A stretch of DNA of 64,000 nt from Gammaproteobacteria bacterium. Lineage in GTDB: Bacteria; Pseudomonadota; Gammaproteobacteria; Poriferisulfidales; GCA-002705445. The notes beneath the pieces were generated by a model. It was not told where the DNA came from and made no database searches. It saw nothing but the letters and a program-made list of their open reading frames with translations. Shown here in pieces: positions 7,786-17,900 of the stretch (position 1 is its first letter; the number at the start of each line of letters is the position of its first letter). The stretch lies in contig JAQWPG010000006.1 of assembly GCA_029268385.1 (NCBI GenBank), positions 1-64,000 of the forward strand. Reading direction: 5' to 3'. The position numbers and the translations under genes were made by a program.

Positions 7786-9354
7786 ATGTTTCTATCAAAA
7801 AAACAAAAATTCTTCAAAAATACAGCTGTAGTATCATTTTTTACAATGATATCAAGGGTATTCGGCTACATAAGAGATGCAGTTATTTTCATATTCATTA
7901 GTAATGCAAATGGTGCTTTGGACGCATTTTTTGTAGCTTTTAGGATTCCGAATTTTTTTAGGAGGATATTTGGTGAAGGAGCTTTATCGACTGCTTATGT
8001 TCCTGTACTTAGTGACTATAAAAGTACAAATAATTCTAATGATGTCAAAGAATTTATTAATGCTTCAATCACATATCTTTCAATAATTTTAATAGTAATT
8101 TCCATCATTGGAGTAATAGTCACGCCGGTTTTAATTTATTTAATAGCACCGGGTTTTGTACATTCTGAATTTGGGCAGTATGAACTTTCTTATGAGTTAT
8201 TAAGGATTACATTTCCATATATGTTCTTTATATGTTTAACGGCGGTTGCTTCCAGCATTCTTAATTCATATGAAAAGTTTTCTATTCCAGCATTAACACC
8301 AGCTATTCTTAACATTTCTCTAATAATTAGTGTATTATTCTTTTCTCCATTTTTCTCTGAACCAGTTTATGCTTTAGCATGGGGGTTGATGATAGCTGGA
8401 ATCTTGCAATTACTATTTGTAACACACTCTCTATACAGACTGAAGCTATATCCAAAATTTTGCTATAACAAGAATCACCCAGGCATCAAAAAAATTAAAG
8501 AATTAATGCTACCTGTTATTTTTGGCTCTTCAGTAACCCAAATAAATCTTATTTTTGATACGATTATTGCTTCTTTTTTAATAACTGGCAGCATAAGCTG
8601 GTTATACATGTCAGATAGATTTATAGAATTGCCTTTAGCTTTGTTTGGAATATCAATTGCTACCGTTTTATTACCAAAGTTATCTGAACACTACAATAAG
8701 TCCGATACGAAATCTTATAACTCAACTATAAACTGGGGGTTAAAACTTGGTATCATAATTTCTATTCCTGCATGTATAGGCTTAATCTTGCTTGCAAAAC
8801 CAATATTAATAACACTTCTGCAATATAGGGAGTTTTCAGAAAATGATGTAAATATGACAGCTTTGAGCTTAATGGCATTTGCCTTAGGGCTTCCTGGTAT
8901 GATTGGCGCTAAAATACTAATCACAAATTATTACTCTAGGAAAAATACAAAGTATCCTGTGAAAGCGGCATTGATCGCAGTAATATTTAATTTTATTTTA
9001 AATATTTCGCTTGTTTTATATTTATTAAAAATTAATTTTGAAGGTGTTCACGCGGGTCTAGCATTAGCAACAACCATATCAGCCTACATAAATTTTTATT
9101 ACCTTTTCAAAAACGCGGTTAAAACAAAAATATTAATTATTAATAAAAGTTTATTAAATGTGTTTTTAAAATCATTTTTAGCATCTATAATCATGGCTAT
9201 ATTAATTTTAAATTTTGATCTAAATGCTAAATCTTGGGAAGAATTGATTTTATTTGAAAGGATAAGAGACTTATTCTTAATAATTTTTTCATCGTCAATA
9301 ATATACTTTATTATGTTATACATGCTGAAGGTATCCCCAAAAAATATAAAATAA
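7786..9354 (+). CDS. murJ: Lipid II flippase MurJ
   Basis: The protein has 522 residues with about 14 hydrophobic helices. The MurJ/MviN N-terminus is clear (FFTMISRVFGYIRDAVI, then FFVAFRIPNFFRRIFGEGA), with the arginine-rich first helices that line the transport cavity. It flips lipid II across the inner membrane for peptidoglycan synthesis. It heads the row murJ-ribF-ileS-lspA-ispH, all closely spaced. A TATAAT at 7774-7779 ends only 6 bp before the ATG, so a transcript from it would have little or no leader. Confidence 0.96.
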   Translation: MFLSKKQKFFKNTAVVSFFTMISRVFGYIRDAVIFIFISNANGALDAFFVAFRIPNFFRRIFGEGALSTAYVPVLSDYKSTNNSNDVKEFINASITYLSIILIVISIIGVIVTPVLIYLIAPGFVHSEFGQYELSYELLRITFPYMFFICLTAVASSILNSYEKFSIPALTPAILNISLIISVLFFSPFFSEPVYALAWGLMIAGILQLLFVTHSLYRLKLYPKFCYNKNHPGIKKIKELMLPVIFGSSVTQINLIFDTIIASFLITGSISWLYMSDRFIELPLALFGISIATVLLPKLSEHYNKSDTKSYNSTINWGLKLGIIISIPACIGLILLAKPILITLLQYREFSENDVNMTALSLMAFALGLPGMIGAKILITNYYSRKNTKYPVKAALIAVIFNFILNISLVLYLLKINFEGVHAGLALATTISAYINFYYLFKNAVKTKILIINKSLLNVFLKSFLASIIMAILILNFDLNAKSWEELILFERIRDLFLIIFSSSIIYFIMLYMLKVSPKNIK

Positions 9355-9361
9355 TAGATAA

Positions 9362-10276
9362 ATGAAAATATTCAGAGATATAGAAAACATTTCTTTTAAA
9401 GAACCAGTGATTGCTAGTATTGGAGGCTTTGATGGTATTCACTTAGGACATCAAAAAATAATTCATAATATTGCTAAGAAAGCAAAACAGAAAGGCGTTA
9501 AAAGCGCTATAATTACTTTCAATCCACTTCCTAAAATTTATTTTTCAAATAAAAATTTTGAAGTTATTTCTATTTATGAAAAAATTAATTTTTTAAAAAA
9601 GTTCAATATTGATTATCTTGTAATTCTAAGATTCAATAAAAATTTAATATCAATGAGTGCTCACGATTTTATTGAAGAAATACTTATTAAAAAACTAAAT
9701 ATTAAATCCTTAACTGTTGGAGATGATTTTAAATTTGGTAAAAATCAGTCTGGGAATATTGAAGATTTAGAAAATTATGCATCAAAAGGTTTTTTTAACT
9801 TAAATATTGAAAATAAGCAATGTATTGAAAATACTCGTATTTCTAGCACATTAATCAGAGATGCAATTGCTAGTAATGATTTTGCATTAGCTTCAAAAAT
9901 GCTTGGCAGGAGTTACTCGATTTCTGGTAAGATAATACACGGAGAAAAAAGAGGCTCTAAAATAGGATTTCCAACTGCAAATATAAAATTAAAGGCTAAT
10001 ATTTTATTAAGTGGCGTATATGCAGTTTCCACTTATTTTGATAACAAAGAATATTATGGTGTTGCAAATATAGGTTATAAACCTACTTTTGATGGAAATA
10101 CGTATTTATTTGAAGCCCATATATTTGATTTATCTAAAAATCTATATGGCAGGAGATTAGAATTTCACATTATCTCAAAAATTAGAGAAACTAAGAAATT
10201 TAAAGGAATTGAAGAGCTTAAAGATAGTATTGATAATGACATTAATTCAGCAAAAAAAATATTTAAAATAAAATGA
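9362..10276 (+). CDS. ribF: Bifunctional riboflavin kinase / FAD synthetase
   Basis: The protein has 304 residues. The N-terminal nucleotidyltransferase domain has SIGGFDGIHLGHQKII (about 20-35) and an ISST motif. The C-terminal flavokinase domain begins near 183 with GKIIHGEKRGSKIGFPTAN. It makes FMN and FAD from riboflavin. The stop overlaps the ileS ATG by four bases (ATGA), indicating translational coupling. Its position before ileS is conserved in gammaproteobacteria. Confidence 0.97.
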   Translation: MKIFRDIENISFKEPVIASIGGFDGIHLGHQKIIHNIAKKAKQKGVKSAIITFNPLPKIYFSNKNFEVISIYEKINFLKKFNIDYLVILRFNKNLISMSAHDFIEEILIKKLNIKSLTVGDDFKFGKNQSGNIEDLENYASKGFFNLNIENKQCIENTRISSTLIRDAIASNDFALASKMLGRSYSISGKIIHGEKRGSKIGFPTANIKLKANILLSGVYAVSTYFDNKEYYGVANIGYKPTFDGNTYLFEAHIFDLSKNLYGRRLEFHIISKIRETKKFKGIEELKDSIDNDINSAKKIFKIK

Positions 10277-13071
10277 CTAATTATAAAGATACATTGAATC
10301 TACCAAAAACTGAATTTCCTATGAAAGGAAATTTGCCTGCTAAAGAACCGCTAATACAAAAAAAATGGGAAGATGAAAATCTTTACAAAAGTTTATTAAA
10401 TTTAAATAAAAATTCTAAAAAATTTATACTGCATGATGGTCCTCCATATGCTAACGGCGATATACATATTGGGCATGCTGTAAATAAAATTCTAAAAGAT
10501 ATTATATTAAGATCTAAAATTTTATCTGGATTTTACACGCCATTTGTTCCAGGCTGGGATTGTCATGGTTTGCCAATTGAGCTAGAAGTTGAAAAAAAAT
10601 TAAATAAAAAAGAAAATATTTCTGATAAAGATTTCAGAAATTTATGTAGAGAGTACGCAATCAAACAAGTTGATAGGCAAAAGAAAGACTTTAAGCGACT
10701 AGGTATTCTTGGAGATTGGGAAAATCCCTATCTTACCCTTGATAAAGAATTTGAAGCTTCGACAATTAAGTCCTTAGAAAAAATATATAATAATGGGCAT
10801 TTGAAAAAAGGTTTTAAGCCAGTTAACTGGTGTGTAAAAATTCAATCAGCTTTAGCAGAGGCTGAAGTTGAGTATAAAGAAAAAGAGTCTACGTCTATAG
10901 ATGTGAAATTTAAAATCACATCATTAGAAAATATTGAAAAAATATTTAATATTAAAAATATTAATTTAGATACATCTGTTGTTATTTGGACAACAACACC
11001 ATGGACACTGCCTTCAAATAAATCAGTAGCAATAAAAAAAGATTTTAATTACATTTTAATTTCTGATCAAAAAGAAAATTATATTATTTCTGAAAATCTT
11101 TTAGAAAGTTTTAAAGATCGAGTAGCGCTTGATTTGCAAGTAATAGCAACATGTAGTGGAGAAAAGTTAATAAATTTGGAGGCCCAACATCCATTCTTAA
11201 ACAATACTATAAATATAATTGATAGTAATCATGTAACTGATGACTCAGGTACGGGCTGCGTTCATATAGCTCCTGCACATGGTGTAGAAGATTTTGAACT
11301 TGGCATTAAACATAACTTAGAAGTAGTTAACCCTATTCAGAGTAATGGAGTTTTTTCAGGGTATCCTAAAGAATTTAATGGAATACATGTTTATAAGCTG
11401 GATGAATATGTTATTGATCTTCTACAGAGAGAAAATAAATTATTAAGTAAAAATAAGTTTAGACATTCATACCCACACTGTTGGAGAACTAAAACCCCAT
11501 TAATTTATCGAGCAACACCTCAATGGTTTGTTTCTATGAATAAAAATGGGTTATTAGAAAGCACTTTAGGAAAAGTGTCTGAGGTAAATTGGTTGCCTGC
11601 ATGGGGTGAGGCAAGGATTCAAGGTATGCTTTCTGGCAGACCAGATTGGTGTATATCAAGACAAAGAAAATGGGGTGTCCCTATTACAATGTTAATTAAT
11701 AAAAAAACAGGTGAACCACATTCTAACACATCAATTATTTTTTCAAGGGTATCAAAACTGGTTGAGCAATATGGTATAGAAAAATGGTTTGATATTAAAA
11801 TTGAGGATTTAATTGATAACCCTGAGGATTATGAAAAAGTTACAGATACTTTAGACGTTTGGTTTGATTCTGGTTCCTCGCATGCGGCGGTGTTGGAAAA
11901 AATTACAGATCTAAGTTTTCCTGCGGATCTATATTTAGAAGGTTCTGATCAACATAGGGGATGGTTTCAGTCCTCTCTTTTAACCTCAGTAGCAATTAAT
12001 AATTCTGTTCCGTATAAAACAGCTATGACACACGGATTCACAGTCGATGCTAAAGGCAACAAAATGTCTAAATCTAAAGGTAATGTTATAGCGCCACAGA
12101 AAATCATTGATAGACTGGGCTCAGATATACTTCGATTATGGGTTGCATCAACTGATTCTTCTTCTGAAATGAATGTTTCAGATGAAATATTAAGTAGAAC
12201 ATCTGATAAATACAGAAAAATAAGAAATACAGTTAGATTTTTACTCTCTAATTTAGCAGACTATGATCCTGATCAATTCTCACAAGAAGCAATAATTATT
12301 GAATTAGATAAATGGGTTTTAAAAAAAGCTTTTACAACACAAGAAGAAATAAAAAAACAATTCGACCAATATAATTTTCATTTATTGTCACAGACAATAC
12401 ATAGTTTTTGCGTTAATGAATTGGGGTCTTTTTATCTAGATGTGATTAAAGATAGACAATATACCTGTAAAAAAAATTCTCAAGAAAGATTATCTGCCCA
12501 GCATGCTATGTACTTTTTAACAAAAATGCTACTAACTTGGATAGCACCAATATGCCCTCATACAGCAGAAGAAGCTTGGTCTCATATCCCAAAAAATAAA
12601 GACAAATCAATTTTCTATAACAATTGGCTTGATATAGATATAAATAATTTTGAGGTCTGTAAAATAAATGACAATGATTGGACTGAAATTTTAGAAGTCA
12701 AAAAAGCTGTATCAAAATCATTAGAAGAAAAAAGAGTTGATAATATTATTGGCTCATCTTTGGAAGCAGACGTAACAATTTATTGCTCAAATGAACTTTA
12801 TAATATATTGAGCGAACTTGGGAAAGAGTTAAAATTTATATTTATTACATCTAATGCTTATTTAAAAAATATTAATGAGAAAGAAAATTCAAAACTTATA
12901 TCTATCAATAATCATGATATTTTTATAGAAATCGTTAAATCTGAAAATTTTAAATGTGAGAGATGTTGGCATAAGTGCGCTAGTGTTGGCATTAATAAAA
13001 AATATGAAAATATTTGCGAAAGATGTATCTCAAATGTCTATGGTGATGGCGAGTTAAGACACAATGTTTAA
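10273..13071 (+). CDS. ileS: Isoleucyl-tRNA synthetase
   Basis: The protein has 932 residues, a normal class I length. HIGH is at residues 65-68 and KMSKS at about 597-601. The CP1 editing domain is present (TTTPWTLPSN and the DSGTGCVHIAPAHG region). The C-terminus carries the zinc-binding cysteines CERCWHKC and CERC from residue 895. It charges tRNA-Ile and edits Val. It overlaps ribF by 4 bp and lspA by 8 bp. Confidence 0.98.
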   Translation: MTNYKDTLNLPKTEFPMKGNLPAKEPLIQKKWEDENLYKSLLNLNKNSKKFILHDGPPYANGDIHIGHAVNKILKDIILRSKILSGFYTPFVPGWDCHGLPIELEVEKKLNKKENISDKDFRNLCREYAIKQVDRQKKDFKRLGILGDWENPYLTLDKEFEASTIKSLEKIYNNGHLKKGFKPVNWCVKIQSALAEAEVEYKEKESTSIDVKFKITSLENIEKIFNIKNINLDTSVVIWTTTPWTLPSNKSVAIKKDFNYILISDQKENYIISENLLESFKDRVALDLQVIATCSGEKLINLEAQHPFLNNTINIIDSNHVTDDSGTGCVHIAPAHGVEDFELGIKHNLEVVNPIQSNGVFSGYPKEFNGIHVYKLDEYVIDLLQRENKLLSKNKFRHSYPHCWRTKTPLIYRATPQWFVSMNKNGLLESTLGKVSEVNWLPAWGEARIQGMLSGRPDWCISRQRKWGVPITMLINKKTGEPHSNTSIIFSRVSKLVEQYGIEKWFDIKIEDLIDNPEDYEKVTDTLDVWFDSGSSHAAVLEKITDLSFPADLYLEGSDQHRGWFQSSLLTSVAINNSVPYKTAMTHGFTVDAKGNKMSKSKGNVIAPQKIIDRLGSDILRLWVASTDSSSEMNVSDEILSRTSDKYRKIRNTVRFLLSNLADYDPDQFSQEAIIIELDKWVLKKAFTTQEEIKKQFDQYNFHLLSQTIHSFCVNELGSFYLDVIKDRQYTCKKNSQERLSAQHAMYFLTKMLLTWIAPICPHTAEEAWSHIPKNKDKSIFYNNWLDIDINNFEVCKINDNDWTEILEVKKAVSKSLEEKRVDNIIGSSLEADVTIYCSNELYNILSELGKELKFIFITSNAYLKNINEKENSKLISINNHDIFIEIVKSENFKCERCWHKCASVGINKKYENICERCISNVYGDGELRHNV

Positions 13072-13534
13072 GAAAAATTTAATAATTTTTGCAATTATCA
13101 TTCTTATATTTCTATTAGACTTAATTTCAAAAAACTACGCTTTAAATGACCTTCTAATCAATCATTCTGTAATTATCAATAATTATTTAAATTTAACATT
13201 AGCGTTTAACTATGGAGCAGCTTTTAGTTTTCTTAGTGATGCAGGTGGTTGGCAAAGATGGTTTTTTGTAATATTTAGCTTTTTGGTGATTTTTATAATT
13301 GCATACATTTTGATAAACGATAAAGATACTCAATATGTTGCATACAGTTTTGTAATTGGTGGAGCTTTAGGTAACTTATATGATAGAATTGTCTACGGCT
13401 ATGTTATTGATTTTATTGAAATACATTACAATAACTTTTACTGGCCAATTTTTAATATTGCTGATGTTGCAATCTCTATTGGGATTATATTATTGTTATA
13501 TTCTATGTTTTCAAATAACAAAAAAAAATTATGA
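13064..13534 (+). CDS. lspA: Lipoprotein signal peptidase
   Basis: The protein has 156 residues with four predicted membrane helices. The conserved catalytic-aspartate motifs of aspartyl signal peptidase II are present: GGALGNLYDRI...VIDFI and FNIADVAISIG. It cleaves prolipoproteins before the lipidated Cys. A lipobox protein is encoded at 56.9-57.4 kb. It overlaps ileS by 8 bp and ispH by 4 bp. Confidence 0.96.
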   Translation: MFKKNLIIFAIIILIFLLDLISKNYALNDLLINHSVIINNYLNLTLAFNYGAAFSFLSDAGGWQRWFFVIFSFLVIFIIAYILINDKDTQYVAYSFVIGGALGNLYDRIVYGYVIDFIEIHYNNFYWPIFNIADVAISIGIILLLYSMFSNNKKKL

Positions 13535-14472
13535 ATATTATTTTAGCTAACCCAAGAGGATTTTGTGCTGGTGTTGATAGGGCTATTGAAATTACCAATA
13601 GAGCTTTAGATATTTTTGGTGCTCCAATATATGTAAAACATGAAATTGTTCATAATAAGTATGTTGTTGACGAGCTGAAAGAGAAAGGTGTTATTTTTAT
13701 CGAAGATGTTAACAAGATTCCTGAGCATTCCATATTAATTTACAGTGCTCATGGTGTTTCAGAACAAATAATTGAACAATCTGAGAAAAGAAATCTTCAG
13801 GTTTTCAACGCTACTTGCCCTTTAGTTACAAAAGTTCATATGGAAGTAGCAAGACTATCAAAAAAAAGAATAAATACTATTTTGATTGGGCATAGAGGTC
13901 ATCCAGAAGTAGAAGGTACTATTGGCAGATATGTTTCTAAATTAGATTCTAAAATTGTTTTAGTAGAAAATGAGGATGATGTTGCTAATCTTAAATTTAA
14001 CAATGATAGTGAAATCGCTTATGTTACTCAAACAACACTTTCAATTGACGATACTTCTGCAATTATTAATGCTATTAAAATTAAGTATAATAATGTTATT
14101 GAGCCAACAAGAGGAGATATTTGCTATGCGACCACTAATAGGCAAAATGCTGTCAAAGAACTTACTGAAAAATGTGATGTAATTTTTGTAGTGGGCTCTG
14201 AAAATAGCTCTAACTCTAATAGATTAAAAGAAATTTCAACAAGAGCGGGGGTTCCTTCGTACTTATTAGATAGTGCAGACGATTTAGATGTAAAATGGCT
14301 GTCTAATAAAAAAAATATTGGTTTAACTGCTGGGGCATCAGCGCCTGAAGTTTTAGTTCAATCTATAATAAGCAAGTTAAAAGGTTATGGCGCTCTAAAT
14401 GTTATAGATTCTATTGGTGTTGAAGAAGATATAACATTTAAAATACCTAAGGAACTAATCCTAAAAAACTAG
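13531..14472 (+). CDS. ispH: 4-hydroxy-3-methylbut-2-enyl diphosphate reductase
   Basis: The protein has 313 residues. The three iron-sulfur cysteines are in NPRGFCAGVDRAI (Cys12), NATCPLV (about 96) and GDICYATTNRQ (about 197). It performs the last step of the MEP isoprenoid pathway, giving IPP and DMAPP for IspB. It is last in the murJ-to-ispH row. Its stop codon overlaps the stop of a 30-codon ORF on the opposite strand. Confidence 0.97.
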   Translation: MNIILANPRGFCAGVDRAIEITNRALDIFGAPIYVKHEIVHNKYVVDELKEKGVIFIEDVNKIPEHSILIYSAHGVSEQIIEQSEKRNLQVFNATCPLVTKVHMEVARLSKKRINTILIGHRGHPEVEGTIGRYVSKLDSKIVLVENEDDVANLKFNNDSEIAYVTQTTLSIDDTSAIINAIKIKYNNVIEPTRGDICYATTNRQNAVKELTEKCDVIFVVGSENSSNSNRLKEISTRAGVPSYLLDSADDLDVKWLSNKKNIGLTAGASAPEVLVQSIISKLKGYGALNVIDSIGVEEDITFKIPKELILKN

Positions 14473-14561
14473 ACCATTCCTATTCCTGCAAGGGCAAAAT
14501 AAACTGTTAACACGCAAATTATAATACCTAAAGATAATGCAACTATTCTAAAAATATCCAT
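14469..14561 (-). CDS. Putative 30-residue single-span membrane protein
   Basis: A 31-codon frame starts at an ATG (14561) with a strong ribosome site (AAAGGAGACAGT just before it) and ends at a TAG that overlaps the ispH stop. The peptide is almost entirely one hydrophobic helix (VALSLGIIICVLTVYFALAG) after a short MDIFRI start. The strong Shine-Dalgarno in an otherwise weak-SD region argues for translation. It does not match the small membrane peptides I know well, such as CydX. The function is unknown. Confidence 0.5.
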   Translation of the reverse strand: MDIFRIVALSLGIIICVLTVYFALAGIGMV

Positions 14562-14661
14562 ACTGTCTCCTTTAATTTTTGTATATTTTGACATAAATAA
14601 CTCGAGTTTTAAATTAAAATTTTAGATACAATTTAATTACATTATTTTGTTTTATAAAATT

Positions 14662-15663
14662 TTATGAAATTAAATCTAATACCTTCTTAGCCGAAGATAT
14701 TGCAGTTAAAACACCATACCTATAATGACCAAAATTATAAATTAACCTTTTATCAGTATCATCTGCAATAATACAAGGCTCTTCTGTGTCAATATAAGGT
14801 CTAAATCCAAATTTTTGCTGAAAATTAATCATCTTAATTTTTTTTTCAAAAATTTCAGCGATAGAATTTGCTAAGTATGTTTTTGCTTTTTCTGTTATTT
14901 TTTCATCAAAGCCCACATCTTCTATGGTTGCCCCCACAACTATATTATTATTATTTCTTGGTATAATATAATAATCTTTATACAACAAAACATTATGAAT
15001 TAATTTTTCTTCTGTTTTGAAATAAAGCAATTGCCCTTTGATTGGCTTTAAATACATATCTTTTTTTTCTAATATATAGTTACTCCAGGCTCCAGCACAA
15101 ATTATTATAAAATCATACTTATCATTTTCAGGCATACCTAGAAAAATATTTAATTTCTCTATATTATATTTTTTAAATTCTACATTTTTTTTTATTAAAA
15201 TATGCTTAAGGTAATTTAATAACTTTTGTGGATTTATAACATTTATATTTTCAATTTCTAAAAAATTTTTATGGGATTCTTTTATATTTTTCTCAATTGT
15301 ATTTAATTTTTTTTTAGTATAGTTAAATTTAATATTAAAATTTTTTTGGTACCAGTTTTTAGCTAAATCAATATTTTCACCAAATATTATTAAATTCTTT
15401 TTTTCAAACCCTATTTCATTTTTTTCTTTATTGTTTAATATGTTAAAAAAATTATTATATTCTTGATGCCCTGCCATACATAATTTCTGCATGTTTTTTG
15501 AATTGTTCCACGGATTTAGTGGGAATAGTAGACCTGCTGCTGATTTAGATGCTTTCCCGTTCTTATCATTATCTATTATGGTGACCCTGTGCCCAGCTTT
15601 TGATAACTCATAGGCTGTTGTTAAACCTATAATACCTGAGCCAATTATTAAGCATTTAGTCAT
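14662..15663 (-). CDS. thiO: FAD-dependent amine oxidoreductase, probable glycine oxidase ThiO
   Basis: The protein has 333 residues. The N-terminal dinucleotide fold is IIGSGIIGLTTAYELSKAGH, followed by SAAGLLFPL. The C-terminal NFGHYRYGVLTAIS is close to the GHYRNG motif of ThiO-type oxidases in the DAO family. ThiO makes the dehydroglycine used by ThiG, and thiS/thiG lie at 23.2-24.2 kb. It is last in the ubiA-to-thiO run and overlaps argB by 4 bp. Another D-amino-acid dehydrogenase activity cannot be excluded. Confidence 0.8.
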   Translation of the reverse strand: MTKCLIIGSGIIGLTTAYELSKAGHRVTIIDNDKNGKASKSAAGLLFPLNPWNNSKNMQKLCMAGHQEYNNFFNILNNKEKNEIGFEKKNLIIFGENIDLAKNWYQKNFNIKFNYTKKKLNTIEKNIKESHKNFLEIENINVINPQKLLNYLKHILIKKNVEFKKYNIEKLNIFLGMPENDKYDFIIICAGAWSNYILEKKDMYLKPIKGQLLYFKTEEKLIHNVLLYKDYYIIPRNNNNIVVGATIEDVGFDEKITEKAKTYLANSIAEIFEKKIKMINFQQKFGFRPYIDTEEPCIIADDTDKRLIYNFGHYRYGVLTAISSAKKVLDLIS

Positions 15664-16517
15664 TTTTTAACTAATGTTCCTATACCTTCATTAGTAAAAA
15701 TCTCAAGAAGTACTGAGTGTTGTATTCTTCCATCAACGATATGAGCCATTTTTACATTATTTTTAAGTGAGTTTAGACATGCCTTAATTTTTGGTAGCAT
15801 TCCTCCTTTAATAACATTTGAACTTATTAGATTTTCAATTTCATTAAAATTCAATGAAGATATTAAATTTCCTTTTTGATCAAGTACACCAGTTTGATCC
15901 GTTAAAAAAATTAGTTTTTCGGCAGCTAAATTTGATGCTATTGCGCTTGCTGCAGAATCTGCATTTATATTATAAATATCGTTATTTTCATCAAATCCTA
16001 ATGGCGCTATGACAGGAATGTAATTTGAATTCATTAAATCATATAAATAATTTGAATCAATATCTATAATTTCTCCAACATAACCATAATCAATTTTTTC
16101 AGAGGTTAATTTTTTTACTCTTATTAAGTTATTATTATTTTTTGCTAAACCAATTGAATTTCCACCATTACTATTTATTAAACTCACTATTTCTTTATTT
16201 ACCAAATCATTTAATGTATTTGCAACAACTTCTATGGTATTTCTGTCTGTTACTCTTATTCCATCTACAAAATTTCTTTGTATATTAAATTTTTTAAGTT
16301 CTTTGTCAATTTGAGGTCCTCCTCCATGTACAACAACTACATTTATTCCTACTTGTTTCATAAGAGCTATATCTCTAGCAAAACCATTTTTTAGATCTTT
16401 TTCAACCATTGCTGCACCACCATATTTTACTACACAAATTTTCTTTGAAAATTTTTGTATAAAAGGTAATGCTTCAGTCAAAATTTTTATAACTTGTTCT
16501 GCTTTATTCTTTTCCAT
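15660..16517 (-). CDS. argB: Acetylglutamate kinase
   Basis: The protein has 285 residues. KYGGAAMVEKDLKNGFARD and VVVVHGGGPQID are the nucleotide- and substrate-binding loops, and LTDQTGVLD and GGMLPKIKAC occur later. It is the second step of arginine synthesis. The N-terminal helix before the kinase core (KAEQVIKILTEALPFIQKF) resembles that of the arginine-inhibited hexameric form. It overlaps algC by 14 bp and thiO by 4 bp. Confidence 0.96.
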   Translation of the reverse strand: MEKNKAEQVIKILTEALPFIQKFSKKICVVKYGGAAMVEKDLKNGFARDIALMKQVGINVVVVHGGGPQIDKELKKFNIQRNFVDGIRVTDRNTIEVVANTLNDLVNKEIVSLINSNGGNSIGLAKNNNNLIRVKKLTSEKIDYGYVGEIIDIDSNYLYDLMNSNYIPVIAPLGFDENNDIYNINADSAASAIASNLAAEKLIFLTDQTGVLDQKGNLISSLNFNEIENLISSNVIKGGMLPKIKACLNSLKNNVKMAHIVDGRIQHSVLLEIFTNEGIGTLVKK

Positions 16518-17898
16518 GCTGTATCTCTAGTTTTGAATCAATTTTCAGTATTTCTCTTATAAAACTATCTTGTATTTTTTTTAATTCCTTTTTTGTGTCT
16601 GCTTCAAATCTCATTACTAAACAAGGCGTAGTATTTGAAGCTCTTACCAAACCCCAGCCATTTTCGAAATCTGCTCTGAAACCGTCAATTTTAGAGATTT
16701 TTGCGCCCTCAAAATTAACACTGTTGCAGAATTTTTTCATAAATTCATGTTGATTACCATCTTTATCAACAGCAATATTTAATTCTGGTGTTGCAAAAGA
16801 AGATGGTAATTCATTAAATATCTCACTACTTGATTTTTCTTCATTTGATATTATTTCTAACATCCTCAAGCCTGCATATATGCCATCATCAAAACCGTAC
16901 CATCGGTCATTGAAAAATATATGACCTGACATTTCACCTCCTAGTAGAGCGCCTATTTCTTTCATTTTCATTTTTATATAAGAATGCCCTGTTCTAGACA
17001 TCACCGGTATTCCATTATATTTTTTTATAAAAATGGGCAGATCTTTTGATGATTTCACGTCAAATACAATTTTTTCATTTTTACTTTTTTCTAAAATATT
17101 TTTTGAATAGAGCATCATTTGTCTATCTGGCCAAAGAATTTTTCCTAGATTGTCTATTATTAAACATCTATCACCGTCTCCATCAAATGCAATCCCAAGA
17201 TCACATTTATTTTTTTTTACTGACGATATTAAATCTTCTAAATTTTTTGGATCACTTGGATTAGGGTGATGATTTGGAAAATTTCCATCAATATCACAGT
17301 ATAAATCTATTATATCTATTCCAAGTTTTTTATATGCTTTTAGTGCAACAGGGCCAGCTGCGCCATTTCCTGCATCAATAGCAATTTTTAAGTTTTTATT
17401 AATTTTTATATCTTGCAAAAGATCTTTGAGATATTTGTCGTCTATTTGTATTTCTTTGTATTTTGACGGTATATCCTTATATTCATTATTTGATTTTATA
17501 TTAACTACTTTATCGTATATATTTTGAATTTCTTCGCCTGCAAGTGAGTGTCCATCCATTATTATTTTTAAACCATTATATTTTTTGGGATTATGACTTC
17601 CAGTAATCATAATTCCTGAATTTAATTTAAAATATTTAACTGCAAAATATAGCAGTGGAGTTGGGACTTGACCAATATCTACCACTTCTTTTCCGCATTT
17701 TAGAAGCCCAGATATTAATGATTTAGAAATTGCTGAACTTGATAACCTTCCATCTCTACCGACAACTATTTTATCATTCCCAGTTTTATATATTTCACAT
17801 AATGCTTTTGCTATTAAACTTACTGAATCTAATGATAATTCTTTTTCATAAATTCCTCTTATGTCATAAGCTTTAAATATGCTTTTTAATACTTCCAT
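16504..17898 (-). CDS. algC: Phosphomannomutase/phosphoglucomutase
   Basis: The protein has 464 residues of the alpha-D-phosphohexomutase superfamily. The phosphoserine loop is ITGSHNPKKYNG, the metal loop FDGDGDRC and the sugar-binding loop GGEMSGH. The C-terminal phosphate loop is RASNTTPCLVMRFEA. It interconverts hexose 6- and 1-phosphates for LPS and exopolysaccharide precursors. The dut-algC-argB order is known from pseudomonads and other gammaproteobacteria. Sugar specificity is inferred from that context. Confidence 0.92.
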   Translation of the reverse strand: MEVLKSIFKAYDIRGIYEKELSLDSVSLIAKALCEIYKTGNDKIVVGRDGRLSSSAISKSLISGLLKCGKEVVDIGQVPTPLLYFAVKYFKLNSGIMITGSHNPKKYNGLKIIMDGHSLAGEEIQNIYDKVVNIKSNNEYKDIPSKYKEIQIDDKYLKDLLQDIKINKNLKIAIDAGNGAAGPVALKAYKKLGIDIIDLYCDIDGNFPNHHPNPSDPKNLEDLISSVKKNKCDLGIAFDGDGDRCLIIDNLGKILWPDRQMMLYSKNILEKSKNEKIVFDVKSSKDLPIFIKKYNGIPVMSRTGHSYIKMKMKEIGALLGGEMSGHIFFNDRWYGFDDGIYAGLRMLEIISNEEKSSSEIFNELPSSFATPELNIAVDKDGNQHEFMKKFCNSVNFEGAKISKIDGFRADFENGWGLVRASNTTPCLVMRFEADTKKELKKIQDSFIREILKIDSKLEIQHGKE

Positions 17899-17900
17899 TA

